Notes: generated by a model from the letters alone, not told the origin. A DNA stretch of 64,000 nt from Hyaloscypha bicolor E (GCF_002865645.1 NW_020194638.1:124001-188000); one strand, 5' to 3'. Counted from the first letter of the stretch, positions 1 through 14,834 are shown. Numbers and translations are program-made.

Positions 1-2439
1 CTTTTATTAGAAAAAGCTTATCCTTAAGTAAATAAATATTATAGAATTATTATTTAAATTATTATAATTCTCTATTTTATTCTCTCAGGCTTATATCTAG
101 TTAATTAGCTTCTTTAGTAGGCCTGGCTATTATTAATTAGCTAAGTAGTAGTCTTATAGCTTATAGGAAAAGTATTTTAGATTAGAGGCCGGATACTAGT
201 TAAGGTTTTTATTATATTTAATCTAACTAATCTTATATAAAAGCTTTCCTTATTTTGCTTTTAATATTAGAATATTTTATATTTTATATTCTTGGTTTAT
301 TATTACTTGAATTAGTAAAGGAAATTTGTTTTTTTTAGCTAGGTAATAAATTATTAGTAGCTTTATATAAATAGTTAGGAGAGAATATATTATGAATTTT
401 AATATTTTCGAGTAGTTTAATCTTATAAGAATTACTAACTTAATATAGGATTAGGTAAAGCCTAGCTATTTAGTAATCTAGCTTATAGCTAGGGTATTAT
501 ATTCTTTATTTCTTTATTAATATATATATTTTATTTCTTATTTTGAAATTTATAAAATAATATTTAGTATTAATATATTTTTTTATTTTCTTTTATATTT
601 ATTTTATATTTTTCTTATTTCTTTTTATAGTATTCTCTATTTATCTAGTAATTTATTAAGCCTTTATTTTATTTAGCTTATTTTAGGATATAATTATTAG
701 AATTAACTAGTTAAAAAAAGTTTATAAAAGCCTATTATTAAGGAGTTTATATAGAAATATATTAATAGAGCTATATAAGAAAATAAATTAAATATAGTTA
801 ATTATTAGTAAGTACTTATTCTAGTTATTTTAGTAATATATAATATACGAGTATAATTATTAATTAATATATTAGTTTATAATTTCCGTTTATTTATTAG
901 TTTATAAATAATATATTATTAATAGTTTTAATTTTATATTTAGTATTTTATTAAATTTTTTCTAGAATACTAATATAAATTACAAACTATAATTAGAAAT
1001 AATAAAAGCTAGAAAGCTATAATAATAATAGATAATTTAGAAATATATTTTTATTATATCTTTTATTATAATTATTTTATAATAAGATATAAAAATAGCT
1101 TACTTACTTAATTAGTTAATTATAATATATATAGTATTATAGTTAGACTTTAAGCTAAATATTAACTTGAAATCTATTATAATATATTATTATAAGTAGT
1201 CCGGAACTAGTAAAAAGTAAAATAAATCAGGAATCTTATTTCTTGGGATATTTACTTATTTATATAATTAGTAATTACGAATATATTAAGTAATATTATA
1301 TTATATATTTTTCTAGTAATATTATAGCTATAATAATTTATATGTTTTATCTTTACTAGAATATATTATAAAGACTTAGTTATAAGCTTTATAAATTAAA
1401 TCCATATATAACTATTTCTCTAGTACTATAAGTTATTTATAATAGAATAATAACTTATTTTCTATAATAAAATCGGTATTATTTTATTTAGCCTACTTAT
1501 AAAAGGCTTATAAAGAAAGGGCTTTATAATTATTTTATAGGATTTATTTAATTAAATTATTTATTTTATTAAGATTATTATTATTATCTTAAAAAAGAAA
1601 AAGAGAATTAACTTTAATACTAAGGTTCTAGAATACTTTTAGATTAATTTAGTTTTAAAAAAGAAAGGTTTTAGTATAGTATTTCTCTTTTATTTTATTT
1701 TACTAAATAATCTTATTATCTTAGTATATTAGAATATTAGCCTTTATATTCTATTTACTAGATTTATATTAGATAATAAAGTAATATTTGGCTAAGGCTT
1801 TAGTCTATTTAGCTTATTTATTTATAAGCTTCTTTATTATAAAGTATTTTAATAAGTAATAATTTATATAAATCTGAATTTAATAAGTAATTCTTTAAAA
1901 TTCCGGATATTATTAATCTAAAAATTATATAATAGCAAGTATCTTTTTATTATATATCTTATAATTATATTCTATAAATACTATTATTTTTAAGAAAAAT
2001 ACTATAGAATACTACTTATTACTATATTATTAGAAGAAAATACTAGTAATAATATTATTCGAAATATTAGTTTTAATTATTAATTATTATTTTAGATTAT
2101 AATAATAAAGTAAAGCTAATAATATAAGATAGATTTTAAGCTTTTTAAAAGTGTTCTAATAAACCTTATTAAATAAAAAGAAAATATCTATATATATAAG
2201 ATTTAATAGAGGCTTAGTAATCTTATTATAATTACAAATAAATCTCTTATAAAAGTTATAGAATTCTAGGAAAGCTTATATTTTTCTTATAATTCGAGAA
2301 GCTTCCTAATTCTTTATAACTATAATTTTCTCTAGATTAACTTTAATATCTTTTATAAAGATAATAAAGTCAAGATATTTTATATATATAATATAAAATT
2401 TATTTATAAGCCTATATTCTAGAGTTACTAAAAGATCTT

Positions 2440-2835
2440 CTTTATATAAAGTTTATATTCTAACTTATTATTAAAATAAATAAGAATATTATCTAGATAA
2501 GCTATATAAAAGTTATTTAGGTAATTAAATAAGATATTATTTATATAATACTAGTAAATAGCTAGCCTATTAGTTAATCTAAAGAATAAAACCTTATATT
2601 TATATATCTTATAATATATATAAAATATTATTAATTTCTTTAATTCGGGATCTATATGAATTTAGTAAAAAGCCTAATAAATATTAAGCTTTATAAAGAT
2701 TTTGGCTTTATTAATTCTAGCTAAGATCTTATTAATAAGAAAGAAAAAGTAATAGTTCTTATAAGTAATCTAGTTAAGCTTCTAGTAATTAATATAGAAC
2801 TATAGGTTTTTATTAGACTTTTTTATAAAAAGAAT
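2440..2835 (-). pseudogene. Gypsy reverse transcriptase remnant
   Basis: On the minus strand, from 2835 downward, the frame reads like the RT core: FYINY-stop-KLN (from the VDYRxLN motif), then AKIFIKLNIY (from TKLDI; Asp became Asn), LTN, and YIAYLDNILIY at 2479-2508. The last is the catalytic YLDD box with its second Asp turned into Asn. Several in-frame stops occur where Trp or Gln is expected. All changes fit C-to-T or G-to-A mutation. It cannot make an active enzyme. The family assignment to Gypsy/Ty3 is firm; the lineage within it is not determined. Confidence 0.82.
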
Positions 2836-5800
2836 AAGAGCTATAAATAGTAATTAACTAGAAGTAATAAAACTCTTATTAAGATTCTCTAGGAAATATT
2901 TTTTATAGCTTCTAATTTAGTTATTATTATCTTATATAAAGAGCTATATCTTAGATATTTCTCTGTTTTCTTTTCTAATTATATCTTATAATTATATAAC
3001 TAATAAAGAAATAAAATATTAGAGACTTTTTTAAAGAAAATATTATTAAATTTAGTATATTATTCGGGAATAATAAGGTCTTTAATATTAGCTTCTTATA
3101 ATAGCTAGTATTATATAATTAATATAAATGTGGTTTTAGCTAAGGAATTAGTTTTAGTTAAGGTTCCAAGCTATAGTTTAAACTAAGCTCGCTTCTAAAG
3201 CTCGGTATTTTAGTAGTTTTAGCTATACCTATTTATTTACTACTATACTTTACTTCTTTTCTTCTTAGCTTTAGATTCTATAGAATATTAGAATTATAGA
3301 TCTTTAAGTATTATTTTATTACTTTATTTCTGCCATTATATTTCTAGAGAGGGCTTTTCTTATTATTTAAGGAAACTATTAATCTTATAAAAGCTTATAG
3401 TAAAGGCTTTATTCTCGAATTATTAAAGGTTATAATATATACTTATAGAGCTAATACTAGTAATCTTAATAGCAAGAGCTTTTATTAGCTTTCTTTCTAT
3501 ATATAGTTTCTTTTAATATAAGATATTTATAAAATAAATAATACTAGTTAGAAAGTTTTCTATTTAGTAATAGCTATTTTAAGTATCTTATTTATAGAAG
3601 TATTTAATTTTTAGCTTTTATAAAATAGAAATAACTAGTATTAGCTTAGGCTTTTTATTTAGATCTAATTTAGAATTAATCGAATTATACTTAAAGATAA
3701 TATTATTAGTAAAGCTAGTATATAAAAAGAAGTTAGTAATAAAGTTATTTTCTATATTATAGTTTTTAATAAAAGCTTATTTTCTAGTAGCTTATTATTA
3801 GTTCTTCTTATTAAATATATAGTCTCTGGCTTTAATATTTATTTAATAATTAAAATAAGAGATATATCTCGAGATAAGAAATAAAGCTTCTCGAGATATA
3901 GGAATTTCTTATATAACTAAAAGTAATAAAAGAAAGAGCTCGAGCTATATTAAATATTAGTTTTAGATATTAAAAAGCAGATTAAAGTATTCTAATTACT
4001 TATAGCCAAGAATAAGGTTATAGGATCTAAGCTTAAGAATTAATAAGGAAATATTATATTATTATTTCTAATTAATAATAAGATATATTTTTAAAAAGTA
4101 AGTAATATAGGTTTCTAGCTTATTATTATATTCCTTAATATTAATAGCCTTAGGTAAGTATTAGAACTTGAGGTTAAAGAAAGTAGTAATATTTATAATA
4201 AGAAAAATATTAATAAATATAAAACTATTTGCTCCGGAATTAGTAAAAAAAGAAATATTAACTAAATATTTATTATAAGATAAGCTATAGGATATAATAA
4301 AGTATAGTTCTCTTATTAACTAATCTAGATTAATTTTTAGAAGATTAATCCCAAGTTTATCTAAAAAGAAGTCTTTTTCTAGATATTCTTATTTCCTAAT
4401 ATATTATTTATATTAGCTTTTATAAGCTTATTATTCTTTTTTAGTTTTTTAATATTAGTAATATACTTTAGTACTAGATAATTACGGGCTATATAACTAG
4501 TCTAAAAGTAGTTAAAGTAAGTTAAGATTAAAGCAGAGATATTTTCTCTTTTAATAGCTAGCTTACTAATAATTAGAAGTATTTGAGTTAGTATAAAGAT
4601 ATAAGGAATTATTATATAAAGTTTAGATATAATAAAAATAGAGGTATTAGAAATAGTAAAAATTAGAAAAGTAATAATAGCTCGAGCCTTAATATATTCT
4701 CTAAAGCTCTTATAGATCTATAATATCTTTATCTTGAAATTAATTAATAAGGCTATATAATATAAGTTATAGAATATATAGATAAAATAGTATTAGCTTA
4801 TAAGTTATTTTTAAAAAAGAAATATTAGCTTATTATATAGCTTATTAAAATAGTTCTATAAATAGATCTAAGCTTTATTTACTAAATAAATAAACTTGGT
4901 CTTGAATTTATAGAAGATCTAAATCTTATTTATTTATAGCTTCTTATATTTATATCTAGCTTTATATATATAATAAGAATTAATAAAGTATTTATTAAAA
5001 TAGTTAATTATTTCTATAGCTATCTCGAAAGAATTAGTAATATTAGGCTTATATTAAATATATAAATAATATTAGGTATTGCCTTTTATATAATTAAAGA
5101 TATAATATATATATAAGTATTTTTATTTATATAATAGTTTATATTAACTTTGAATTTACTAATAATCTGAATTTACTAATAATTATAGGTTAGGTTTTTA
5201 TTATTACTAAGCTTTAAGGAATCCGGAACCTTTATAAAATAGAACTTACTATATTCGGGACCTTCTTTAGCTAAATATACTTATTTAATAAAAGAAACTA
5301 GAGAATTAAATATTATATTATAGTATTTAGATTAGAAATAAATATTATCTAAAATATAATCTTTATTAATAAAATATTCTCGAAGAAGCTTCTTTATATT
5401 AAATAAGTAAGCTAGACTAGTAGCTAAGTTATTTAGGGTTATATAATTAGTCTGGGTATTTATTTAAATCTTGATTTGGGTTTATTATAATATGAGTATA
5501 TTAGAATAAATATTAGATAAGATAAGTAATTCTCTTAAAATAAAAGGTTTTATTCTAGAGGTATTCTTAGTACTAGAAGTAAGAAATAGGATTATAGGAT
5601 ATAAGGAAAGACTTTTAGAAGGGCTATTAGTATAAGAGGCTATATTAAAGGTATTAAATATATATAATTCATATATAAGAAGTCGTTTTTTAAAAGTAAA
5701 TAATTATTTTAGAAGAAATATTCTAGAGCCTTCTTAGGTAATAAGAATAAGCTTAGTTTAATATTATAGACCTATAAAGAAAGCCTATAAATAAGGTACT

Positions 5801-5973
5801 TATAAGAGAACTATTTATTAAGAAAACTAAGCTAAAGAGAAAAGAAAGTCTCGAACTAAGATTTCTTAAGTATTTATAGTTCTTTGCTTATAGCTCGGCC
5901 TAATAAGGTTTAGTATTCTAAATTTCCTAGAATATAGCTTCTTTTAGCTTCGTTATATATAATTATTATATGA

Positions 5974-6035
5974 CCTCAGATACTAGATACTAGATATTAG
6001 ACTCAGATACTAAATATTAGATACTAGACTAGATA
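5974..6035. repeat. Short tandem cluster of AGATACTAG-like units
   Basis: Units of about 9-10 bp (agatactag, agatattag, aaatattag) are repeated about six times. Similar units occur inside the LTRs at 7640-7896 and 13803-14079, so this may be part of a related LTR whose borders are no longer recognisable. Confidence 0.6.
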
Positions 6036-6060
6036 AAATATAAAATCGTAATAATTATAT

Positions 6061-7639
6061 AATATAATTCTATTTTAATTCTTAGTTTTTAAACTATTTA
6101 TTATAGTTTTAATTTTATTAAGCTTTTTTCATTTGCTTTTAATAATACTTATAATAATATTCTCGAATTCTCTATTATTAGCTTAATAATTCTTTAGTTT
6201 TTCTTTAATTAATTCTATTTTAATTCTATTTCTAATAAAGGTTTTTTATTTTAAAAGTTTATTATATATATTATTTAGCTTATTAAGAATATTTATATTA
6301 AATTTAGTAATTATAGCTATTTTTTCTAATATTAGTAGGCCTTTTATAATTACCTAATATAGAAAGAAAACTATAATAAAATAAAAACTCATATAAAATA
6401 TAAAATATATTAGAATATAAAAGGCTATAGCTTTTATTATATAACTAAAATCTTAAAACTACTAAAATAATATAATTTTTAGAAAATATAATTTACTATA
6501 TTATATTTAATTCTTTATTTATTTATATTCGTTTCCTAAATACTAAAACTAATATAAAAATTCTATTTAGAATCCGAAATAATAAAATAATTAAGATTTT
6601 CTTTTATTAACTAATCTAATTTCTTTTTAATATATCTAAAATAAGATTTATTATTTTTAAATAGTTTTATTTTATATTTCCGAATTTATTTAAAGGCAAT
6701 TCAAATTCATTTAGCTATATTCTTATATTAAATCCGATATAATTCTCTATATTAATTAGTATTTGCCTTTAATTATTATTTAATTTCTGTTTTTATTATA
6801 AGATATTAAAAAAACTTATTATAATAAATTATATTATAAATTATATTAATATATTTTAAATAAATAACTTCTTTAAATTTTATATTATTTATAATATTCT
6901 TAAATCGACTTTTAATAAAAGAAAAAAGCTTTAAATAAAAGACTTTATTTTTATATATTTTATTTTTAATAATAACTAGGCTTATTAGAATTATAATAAA
7001 AGATATACTAAATAGTAAATTATTATTAAACTATTCTTTTATTTTTATATTATTCGAGAATTATTATTTATTTATAATTTCAGACTTATAAATTATCTAA
7101 CTAAAGATATTTATTTATTTAATTAAATAGATTATATTCGGAATCTTTTTTTCTATTATTTTTAATAAATATTTACTTATTTCTTTTATTATTTCTGGTT
7201 TAAAATTATTAGAAATAAAATAATAATTAATATTCTTAAAAAACTTCTTATTAAAAATAATAGCCTTTTTATAATTTATAAGAAAAATATAGCTAGTATT
7301 CTAATACTTGTTACTAAAATAGAATTTATTATTTAAAGCTTTAATAATAGCCAGATTTATAATATTACTTTTATACTAATTATAATTAATTTTTCTAAAA
7401 ATATAATATTTAGTTAGCTAAAAATAAATAATTAGATAAATAAAATACTTATTTAATATCTTATAAAATCCGAATTATATTAATAAATCTGCCATTAAAA
7501 GTTAAAAAACTAAAATAAAATAGCTATTATCTAAATTTCTAAATTTTATTATATTATTTTTTCAAAAATAGAATTATAATATTTTTATTTCTTATATTAA
7601 GAGTTTTTGAATACTAAGCTTTTTAATTTATTTTAGTAT
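6061..7639. other. AT-rich RIP-mutated DNA, no gene recognised
   Basis: About 1.6 kb of AT-rich sequence depleted in CA/TG, with no open frame of useful length on either strand. The uniform RIP texture implies former repeated DNA. No LTR, TIR or domain motif could be recognised. Confidence 0.6.
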
Positions 7640-7896
7640 TATAAATATAAGATCTAGGGCCTAGAAAACATAATTAGACTATTTTTATTTTAATAATTCA
7701 GAGCTAAAAAGAGAAAAGAATCTTAAAAGAATCTCGAATCTAAATAACTATAAGCTATATATAGGTTTATATACTAGTTTAAGCTCGGGGTTATATATAA
7801 CTATTAGGTAATTATAAATATTATACTTAAATACTAGATACCTTACTAGCTCTAATCTAATTCTTACTAGTATTATATATTATAATAATTATAATA
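7640..7896 (-). repeat. 3' LTR of the 6.1-kb Gypsy element
   Basis: Aligns over its whole length with 13803-14079. Shared blocks include the region around 'taagctatatatagg' and 'ctcggggttatatata'. Differences are mostly transitions, plus a roughly 20-bp length difference in an AGATACTAG-rich stretch. Borders were set by where similarity stops. Confidence 0.75.
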
Positions 7897-8003
7897 TTAT
7901 TCTTTCTTTTAAAATAAGCTTATTCCCGAGCTTTAAAAGTTCTTATTAAATTTTCAAGTTATAAGTTATATATTAAAGGCCAGGGTTTTTTATATATAAT
8001 TTA

Positions 8004-8301
8004 TGTAATATATATAGGGTCGCACGTGACTTAAGGGCATATAACGAACCTCGGATATTGCAGGTATTAATTAGGGAAATCAGAGGCCCTCTGACTTCAT
8101 AACTAACTACTATTTATATTATAAGTATTAGGCTTATAAATTACTAATTATATATACGTTATCGGGGCCTCCTATTTAGAGGGGGCTTCCCTGGACCTTA
8201 TAGGAGGAATAGAGGTTAGTTCTATACTGAATTTAATACTATGGTTTCATAACTCACTAATTTATTCTATTGTCTTATTACCTACTAATAAATACCTTAT
8301 A
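8004..8301 (+). repeat. Solo LTR (298 bp) of the 7.8-kb Gypsy family, TSD ATTTA
   Basis: Same 298-bp LTR as at 31134, 38647, 55749 and 63278, but with no internal region. It begins TGTAATATATATAGGG and is flanked by a perfect 5-bp target duplication ATTTA (7999-8003 and 8302-8306). It still has its 5' TG where the other four copies have TA, and keeps more CA/TG sites overall. It is inserted inside the 7640-14079 element, so it is younger than that element. Confidence 0.93.
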
Positions 8302-10739
8302 ATTTATAAGAATTTCCGTTTATATTATATAATTCTAGTAATATATTATTCTTAGTATAGTCTAACTAATAGAAAAGATTCTAGAATGGTTCTAGCTATT
8401 TGGGGTTCTTATTATAAAAGCTCTAAAAAGCTAGAATACTATTACTTAATAAAAATATAGGATATTATTTTAGATCTAGATCTTATTTTTTTTACTAGAC
8501 TCGGTATTTAAACTTCTCCCGAAATAGCTTTATTACTAGTATTTCTTAAACTTTATATTCTATTTCCTTATTTTATAGTTCTAATAATAGAAGCTCTGGA
8601 TTCGCTTATTCGGAAAAGAAGTTACCTAGGTTTTTATATAGCTTCTTTATATAAAATACCGGATATATTCTTATTAATTCCGGAAGCTTAAGCCTAAAGA
8701 AATATCCTATTTGTTTCAGGATTTTATATAGTTCTTCTATTTAGTAAGCTAGCTTATAGCTCGGATAATTATTCTTCTAGTATTTAGTAATAATTTATAT
8801 CTTATTTCTTATTCTGAAATCTACTAATTAGTAGTATTTATTAGCTTAAATAATATAATATTTTTATATTTATATTATATTCTCTTATATCTTTTATTAT
8901 AATTTATAGAACTATATTATTAGGGCCTTTACTTTTTACTTATTTAGCTTTTTCTTTAAGGTATTTAATTATATTTAGGTTTTCTAGTTAAATAATATCT
9001 ATAGTTTATAGCCCTTTTCTATAAGAAATAGAAATTAGCCTATAGTTTTATAAATCAGAGCTACTTACTAGTAATTAATTATTATTACTTATTTATTCTA
9101 ATTATTCTAGTAATAATTTATATAGAAATATAGCTATTAGTTAAAATACTAGTTAATAATCTTTATCTAGCTATTAGTTTAGAAATAGTTAATAGTTAAT
9201 AACTTGAGCTTTATACTAATATATTTATAGAACTCGCTCTAGAAATCTAATATAAACTAGGGGCCTTAATTAGATACTATAATTTCCGGAATACTAATTT
9301 AGTAAACTATATAAATAAGAAATAAAAATACTAATTTTTTAGCTATTACTATATCTTGAATAGGAATTATAATAGGATATTTACTCAGGTAATTAATAAA
9401 GATTATTATTATATTATACTTATTTCTATTCTCGGGATATTTCTTAAAATTTATTAATATATATTACTAGAAATAATTAGAGACTAGTAATAAGTATAAG
9501 AGCTTTAGCTTCTTATTTCTAGAAATATAGAATTATTAGTAAATATAATAGTTATTTCTATATTAATTAATATTTATACCTTAGCCTAACTAGTAATAAT
9601 AGGCCTAGAGAAGCTATTAAAGCTTAGCTTATTCTAGATATCTTATTAGAAACTATATATATATTTTCTAAATAAGAATAATATATAAGAATATCTCGGG
9701 TATAATTATATTATTAGATATAAATAATTTATTATATTATAAAAGAAAGCTATTTTATAATATTCAAGTATTTTTCTTCTTATTTCTTGCCTTATCTTAT
9801 AGCTTTTCTAGCTCTAGTAACTCTCGGTTCTTGCTTAATAACTTATTTACTAGCTAAATACTATTATACTAAGTTTCTTCCTAAGCCAGACTTATATAGG
9901 CCTTAATTAAGGCTAACTAGAAATGCCGTATAATATTATTATTAATCTTTTATTATAAGAAAAGAATTTGGGTTTAGTAGGCTACTATTATCTTATTCTA
10001 AATAGTTATATTCTTATATTTCCTATTTAGGGTATTTACTTATTTATTTAATTTACTTACCTAATATATAAGCTTGAAATAATAATAAAAAAAATACTTT
10101 ACCTAATAAGCTTATTTTACTAAAAGCTTTTTTATAGTTATAAAATACTTAAAAGCTTAATAATTTAAATAAATTATAAAGAATATCTCCTATAGGCCTT
10201 TTAGTTCTATTTATTATTTAGTTAAAAAAAGAATAATAATAAGTATCTCTTTATTACAAATATTATAGTTTAGCTTTACTAGTTATATAATCTTAGAAAA
10301 AAATACTACCGGGTATTAGAGTTCTATCTAGGGGTCTTATTATAAAAGAATACTAGCTATAACTTTATTTAATATATTTATTTTAATTATAATAAAGAAG
10401 TTCGAATTATAGTAATATAGAATTAGTACCGAGAATATAGCTTGTTTTAGCTTAGTAAAACCTTCTTAATACTAATTTATTTACTTAAATAAAGCTTTCT
10501 TATATATTAGAGTTATTAGAGGCTTTATTATATAGCTATATTTTATAATAAAATATTAATAAAAATTATAAAAACCTAGAAAGCCTTATATTTCTTTAAT
10601 TATCTTTAGTAATTACTAGTTTTTAATAATTATTATCTTATCTAAATCTATTTTAATATTTCTAATAAAGATAATAAAGCCTAAATACTTTATATAAGTA
10701 ATCTTAAATTCTAAATTCTTAATATTTACTTAAAGGCTA

Positions 10740-11150
10740 GTATTTTATAAATACTAAAGAATCTTTTATATATAGTTTTTATATTTTAGGGAATTATTTA
10801 AATAAATTAGAATATTATCTAAATAAGCTATATAAAAGATATTAAGATAATTAAAAAGAATATTATTTATATATTTCTAATATATAATAGAATTATTAGT
10901 TAGATCTTCCTAAAAAACTTTATATTTATAAGCCCTATATCTTATATAAAATATTATAAGTTTTTCTAATTCTGGATTTATTTAAATTTAATAAAATATT
11001 TACTAAATATCTAGTTTTATATAAATCTTGGCTTAAGCTAATTATATAAGGGTTTTATAAATAAAGGAAAAAGAATAATAATTCTTTTATATTAAGTTAT
11101 TTAGCTTATAATAATTAATACAGAATTAGAGAACTCTATTAGTCTTTTTT
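10740..11150 (-). pseudogene. Gypsy reverse transcriptase remnant
   Basis: Minus-strand reading shows the RT core in order: FFIKKTN, FCINYYKLN, AKIYIKLDI (TKLDI box intact), LTN, and YIAYLDNILIY at about 10802-10830 (catalytic YLDD changed to YLDN). Stops replace expected Trp, Gln and Arg codons. It resembles the RT at 2440-2835 but differs enough to be another copy or subfamily. Integrase would lie toward 8.4-9.8 kb and gag toward 12-13.5 kb in this orientation; neither was dissected in detail. Confidence 0.8.
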
Positions 11151-13802
11151 ATAAAAAGAATTAAGAATATAAAAGGAAATTAGCTTAGTTTAATAAAGCC
11201 TTATTAGAAGTTCTTTTTAAGAAAATACTTGATTTCCTATAACTTATAGATTAATTATTAATAAAATAAAGAATATTCTAGGCTCTCTAAGCCTTTAGAA
11301 TTATTAATCTAAATCTTATATTTATATAATTAATATAAAAACAAGATATTTAATATTTCTTTTAAGAAAATATTTATAAAATTCTTAAACTTTTCTAATA
11401 AAACTCTTACTAGTTATTATAGCTCCGTTTTTTCTAGCTATTACTTGCCCGAAATAAACTTATTTTCTTATTATAATTCTAGCTTTTTATTAATCTCGAA
11501 AAATAATATTATAAAAAAAAGATTCTTTTTTTTTATAGGTTTATCTAAAAAATAGCTAGTAAGATATTTGTAATATTAATTATAGGCCTTAACTAGGTCT
11601 TATAGCTTTCCTTTAGATAGTATAATTTTAATATTTCTATTTCTAGCTTAGAAAAGATTTCTATATTTCCTAAGGCTACTTATATTTCTCTATAATATTA
11701 AGCTTAATTCTTTTATTATATATAGCTTTCTAAGCCTGGTTTAGAAAAAGAATAAGGGAATTTCTTTTTATAAGCTAAGGTTTTTAGGACTTATTTATAG
11801 CTATAGCTTTATTTCTTCTATTTATATTTTCTTAATACTAGTTACTTTTCTCAGATTTCAAGTTCTTATATATAATAGTTAGGACCTTATCCTAATTCTT
11901 TTTACTAGGCTAATTATCTAGCTAAATTAATTTTCTATTCTTATAATTAATTAAGATACTAGTATTTATAAACTATTATTATTCCAAAATTATATTATAC
12001 TTATCTAGTTCTATAACTAGTATAAATACTAGAATCTTCTATTTATTAATTAAAAATATAAGCTTAATATAATAAGTAATAAATATAGCCTACTTATTAT
12101 TAAACTTTCTTATATTATAGGATAATACTAATTAAATAGGCTTAATATCTAGAAATTATTTAATTATTCTTATAAACTTAAAATTAATAAAAGTATATTT
12201 ATTTATTCCGGTATTAATAAAAAAAGAAGTCTTAATACCTAATCTATTATTACTAATTATATAAGGAAATATAAATACTTTATTTCCTAATAACTAGTTC
12301 AAATTAACTTCTATTATATTTATATAATATAGCCCTAAAAAGAAAACTTTTTTTAGGAATTCTCGTTTCCTTATTTTATATTCTTAAATAGCTTATTTAT
12401 AATAAGTACTACTAGCTTAGCTACTAAGACTTGTTTTATATACTTTATTTTAGGCTTTAGATAATTCCTAAATATATAACTAAATTTATTATAGTTATAG
12501 TATTTGAGATCTAAAGATCCGGGCTTTAGGATAATAGGCTTATTTATTACTAGATTTTTAGAAGCAGGCTTTATATAAAAAGTACCTTTTATATTTGGCT
12601 TATTTATATATTTATTAGCTTTTTAAATACTTAGTTTTTCTTTTTATAATAAGTTCGGATTTATTAGTTATTTATAATATAATATTATATAAACTTTATA
12701 ATATAAATAGCCGGATTATTATAATATATAGCTCTAGTTTTTTAAAGCTTCTAGGTAAGCTTATTATTTAGGTTATTCTTAAGGTTTTATAAATTAATAT
12801 TTCTATTTATTATATATCTCAGAAATAAGATATAGAATTCCTAAAAAATCTAGCCTTTTTTTATAAATAGCTTCTTAAAGGCTTATTAAGTATTATACTT
12901 CCTATTCGGGTTACTATATAATTTCTTTAGATAAGTATATAGTTCTCTAATAGTTTTATATATATATTAATTATTCTAATTTAGATAAAAAGAAATTAAT
13001 ATAAAAATATAATTACTTATATAGCCAGAAATATAAATAATCTTAAGGTTCTTTATTTAGTAAATATTAGAATTACTATAGAACTTATTCTTAATTTGAA
13101 TTAACTAATTATTAAAAATAATATTATTCTTAATTATACTTTTAAAAATAGAAAGATTAGGGAATTTAATTAAATATTTACTTTTTAGAATAAAAGAACT
13201 AGTTATTCCGGTAAATTATATAATAAGGTTCTTAATAATAGCTTTATTCTTTTATAGAGCTTATTTAATTTCTCTTAGCTAATTATAATAATTCTTATTA
13301 TAGACAAGTATATTATATATCTTTAGAATTAATATAATAATTTCCTTATATAAAGCTTCTAGGTTCCGAAATAACTCTTAAAAGTTTATTTTTAATAAAG
13401 CAAGTTTCTTTTTTTCTTTAGTTCTTTAAAAAAAAAATTCTTATTATAAATATTAATAGAATATTTAGACTTTTCAGGAAACTTAATAAGAGGCTCTAGT
13501 TTACTTCCTAGTAATATACTAGTAATATCTTATACTATAGCTTTTTCTAACTTATCTAGTTATTTTGAGACTTGCTTTCTTATAAGTCTTTACTTAGTAA
13601 TAAGATTACTAGCCTATTTATTTATTTAGCTAGTCTAGGGCTTTCTTATCTAGTTATTCTGGGGCTTTTCTTTATTCTAATATTAGTTAATTAGTATAGA
13701 AATAGCTATAATATATTATATTTATACTTATTAAAAACTATTTAAATAAATATTATTTAAATTCTTTATAGAATTAAAAAGTAAATAAGCTTTGAATTAT
13801 AT

Positions 13803-14079
13803 TATAAGTATAAGATTTAGAACCTAAAAATTATAATTAGACTATTTCTATTTTAATAATTTAAAGCTAAAGAAAGAACAGAATCTTAAAGAAGCCTCGG
13901 ATCTAAATAATTATAAGCTATATATAGGCCTATATACTAGCTTAAGTTCGGGGTTATATATAATTATTAGATAACTATAAATACCTTATTTAGATACTAG
14001 ATATCTTTCTTAAATACTAGATATTTTACTAGCTCTAGTCTAACTCCTACTAATATTATATATTATAATAACTATAATA
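13803..14079 (-). repeat. 5' LTR of the 6.1-kb Gypsy element
   Basis: Direct repeat of 7640-7896. The left border 'tataagtataag' matches 'tataaatataag' at 7640. The right border is less certain (within about 5 bp). Confidence 0.73.
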
Positions 14080-14834
14080 TATAATACTAGATTTTAGTAA
14101 AGAGTCTAATAAAGAATATAAACTTAATAAAAAATAATAAGAAAATCTAATTTAGGTAATTAGCTAGTTAATTTTTCTATTATATTTCTTTAAAAAAAAT
14201 ATTTAAAATTCTATTTTTTTTAGTATTTAATATACTTTTATATTTTAATTATTTCCAGTTTTAGATATCTTTTATTTTAGTTTACTATATAATAAGCTTC
14301 TAAAAAGACTCTTTCTAGCTTATTATTTATTAGTATTATTAAAAGAATATTAATAGTTATATATAAAAGTTTAGACTAATATTACTTTTATATATATTAA
14401 TATTACTATATAAGGGCTTTATTTTTATTAAAATTATATAATTTCTTTATATTAAAGTTTATATATTTGTTTTTATTTATTAGCCTAATAATTAATTAAA
14501 AAATTAAAGTAAGCTAATTATATATATTAAATGCTTTTATTTTTTAAGAAAAGCTATTTTTTAAAATAATAGAAGTATTTAGCTTCTTATTTTAATATCT
14601 TTTTTAAAGCTTTTTTATATTTATTAAAACTAGCTTTATTTCTTTCTTTAATTAATATATTTTAATATATTTTATATAATAAATAAAATTAGAAATTAGA
14701 ATAATAATATAAATAGAAAATATATTTATTTTTATATAATACTTATTAAAAACCTTATATATAATATTAAGCTATTAAAGAAATTCTTGGCTTTTTTTCT
14801 TTTTTTTTCTTTTTATATTTGGCTTATAAAAGTT
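14080..14834. other. AT-rich RIP-mutated DNA, no gene
   Basis: AT-rich stretch depleted in CA/TG without an open frame or recognisable motif. Probably an old repeat remnant. Confidence 0.55.

Larger units (their letters stand above)
1..6060 (-). mobile_element. RIP-degraded Gypsy retrotransposon, truncated by the window start
   Basis: AT-rich block almost free of CA and TG. Read on the minus strand it contains a Gypsy reverse transcriptase (see 2440-2835). The element's 3' part and 3' LTR lie left of the window. The right limit is approximate: no LTR pair could be matched, and the end is placed near the short repeat cluster at 5974-6035, where RT/gag-like texture stops. Part of it (about 3085-3345) recurs inverted at 45011-45470. 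Confidence 0.7.
7640..14079 (-). mobile_element. RIP-degraded Gypsy element with LTR pair
   Basis: Two direct repeats (7640-7896 and 13803-14079) bound an interior whose reverse transcriptase reads on the minus strand, so the 5' LTR is the right one. Without the solo LTR inserted at 8004-8301 the element is about 6.1 kb, a normal Gypsy length. No exact target duplication could be confirmed at the outer ends, so the borders may be off by several bases. Confidence 0.75.
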
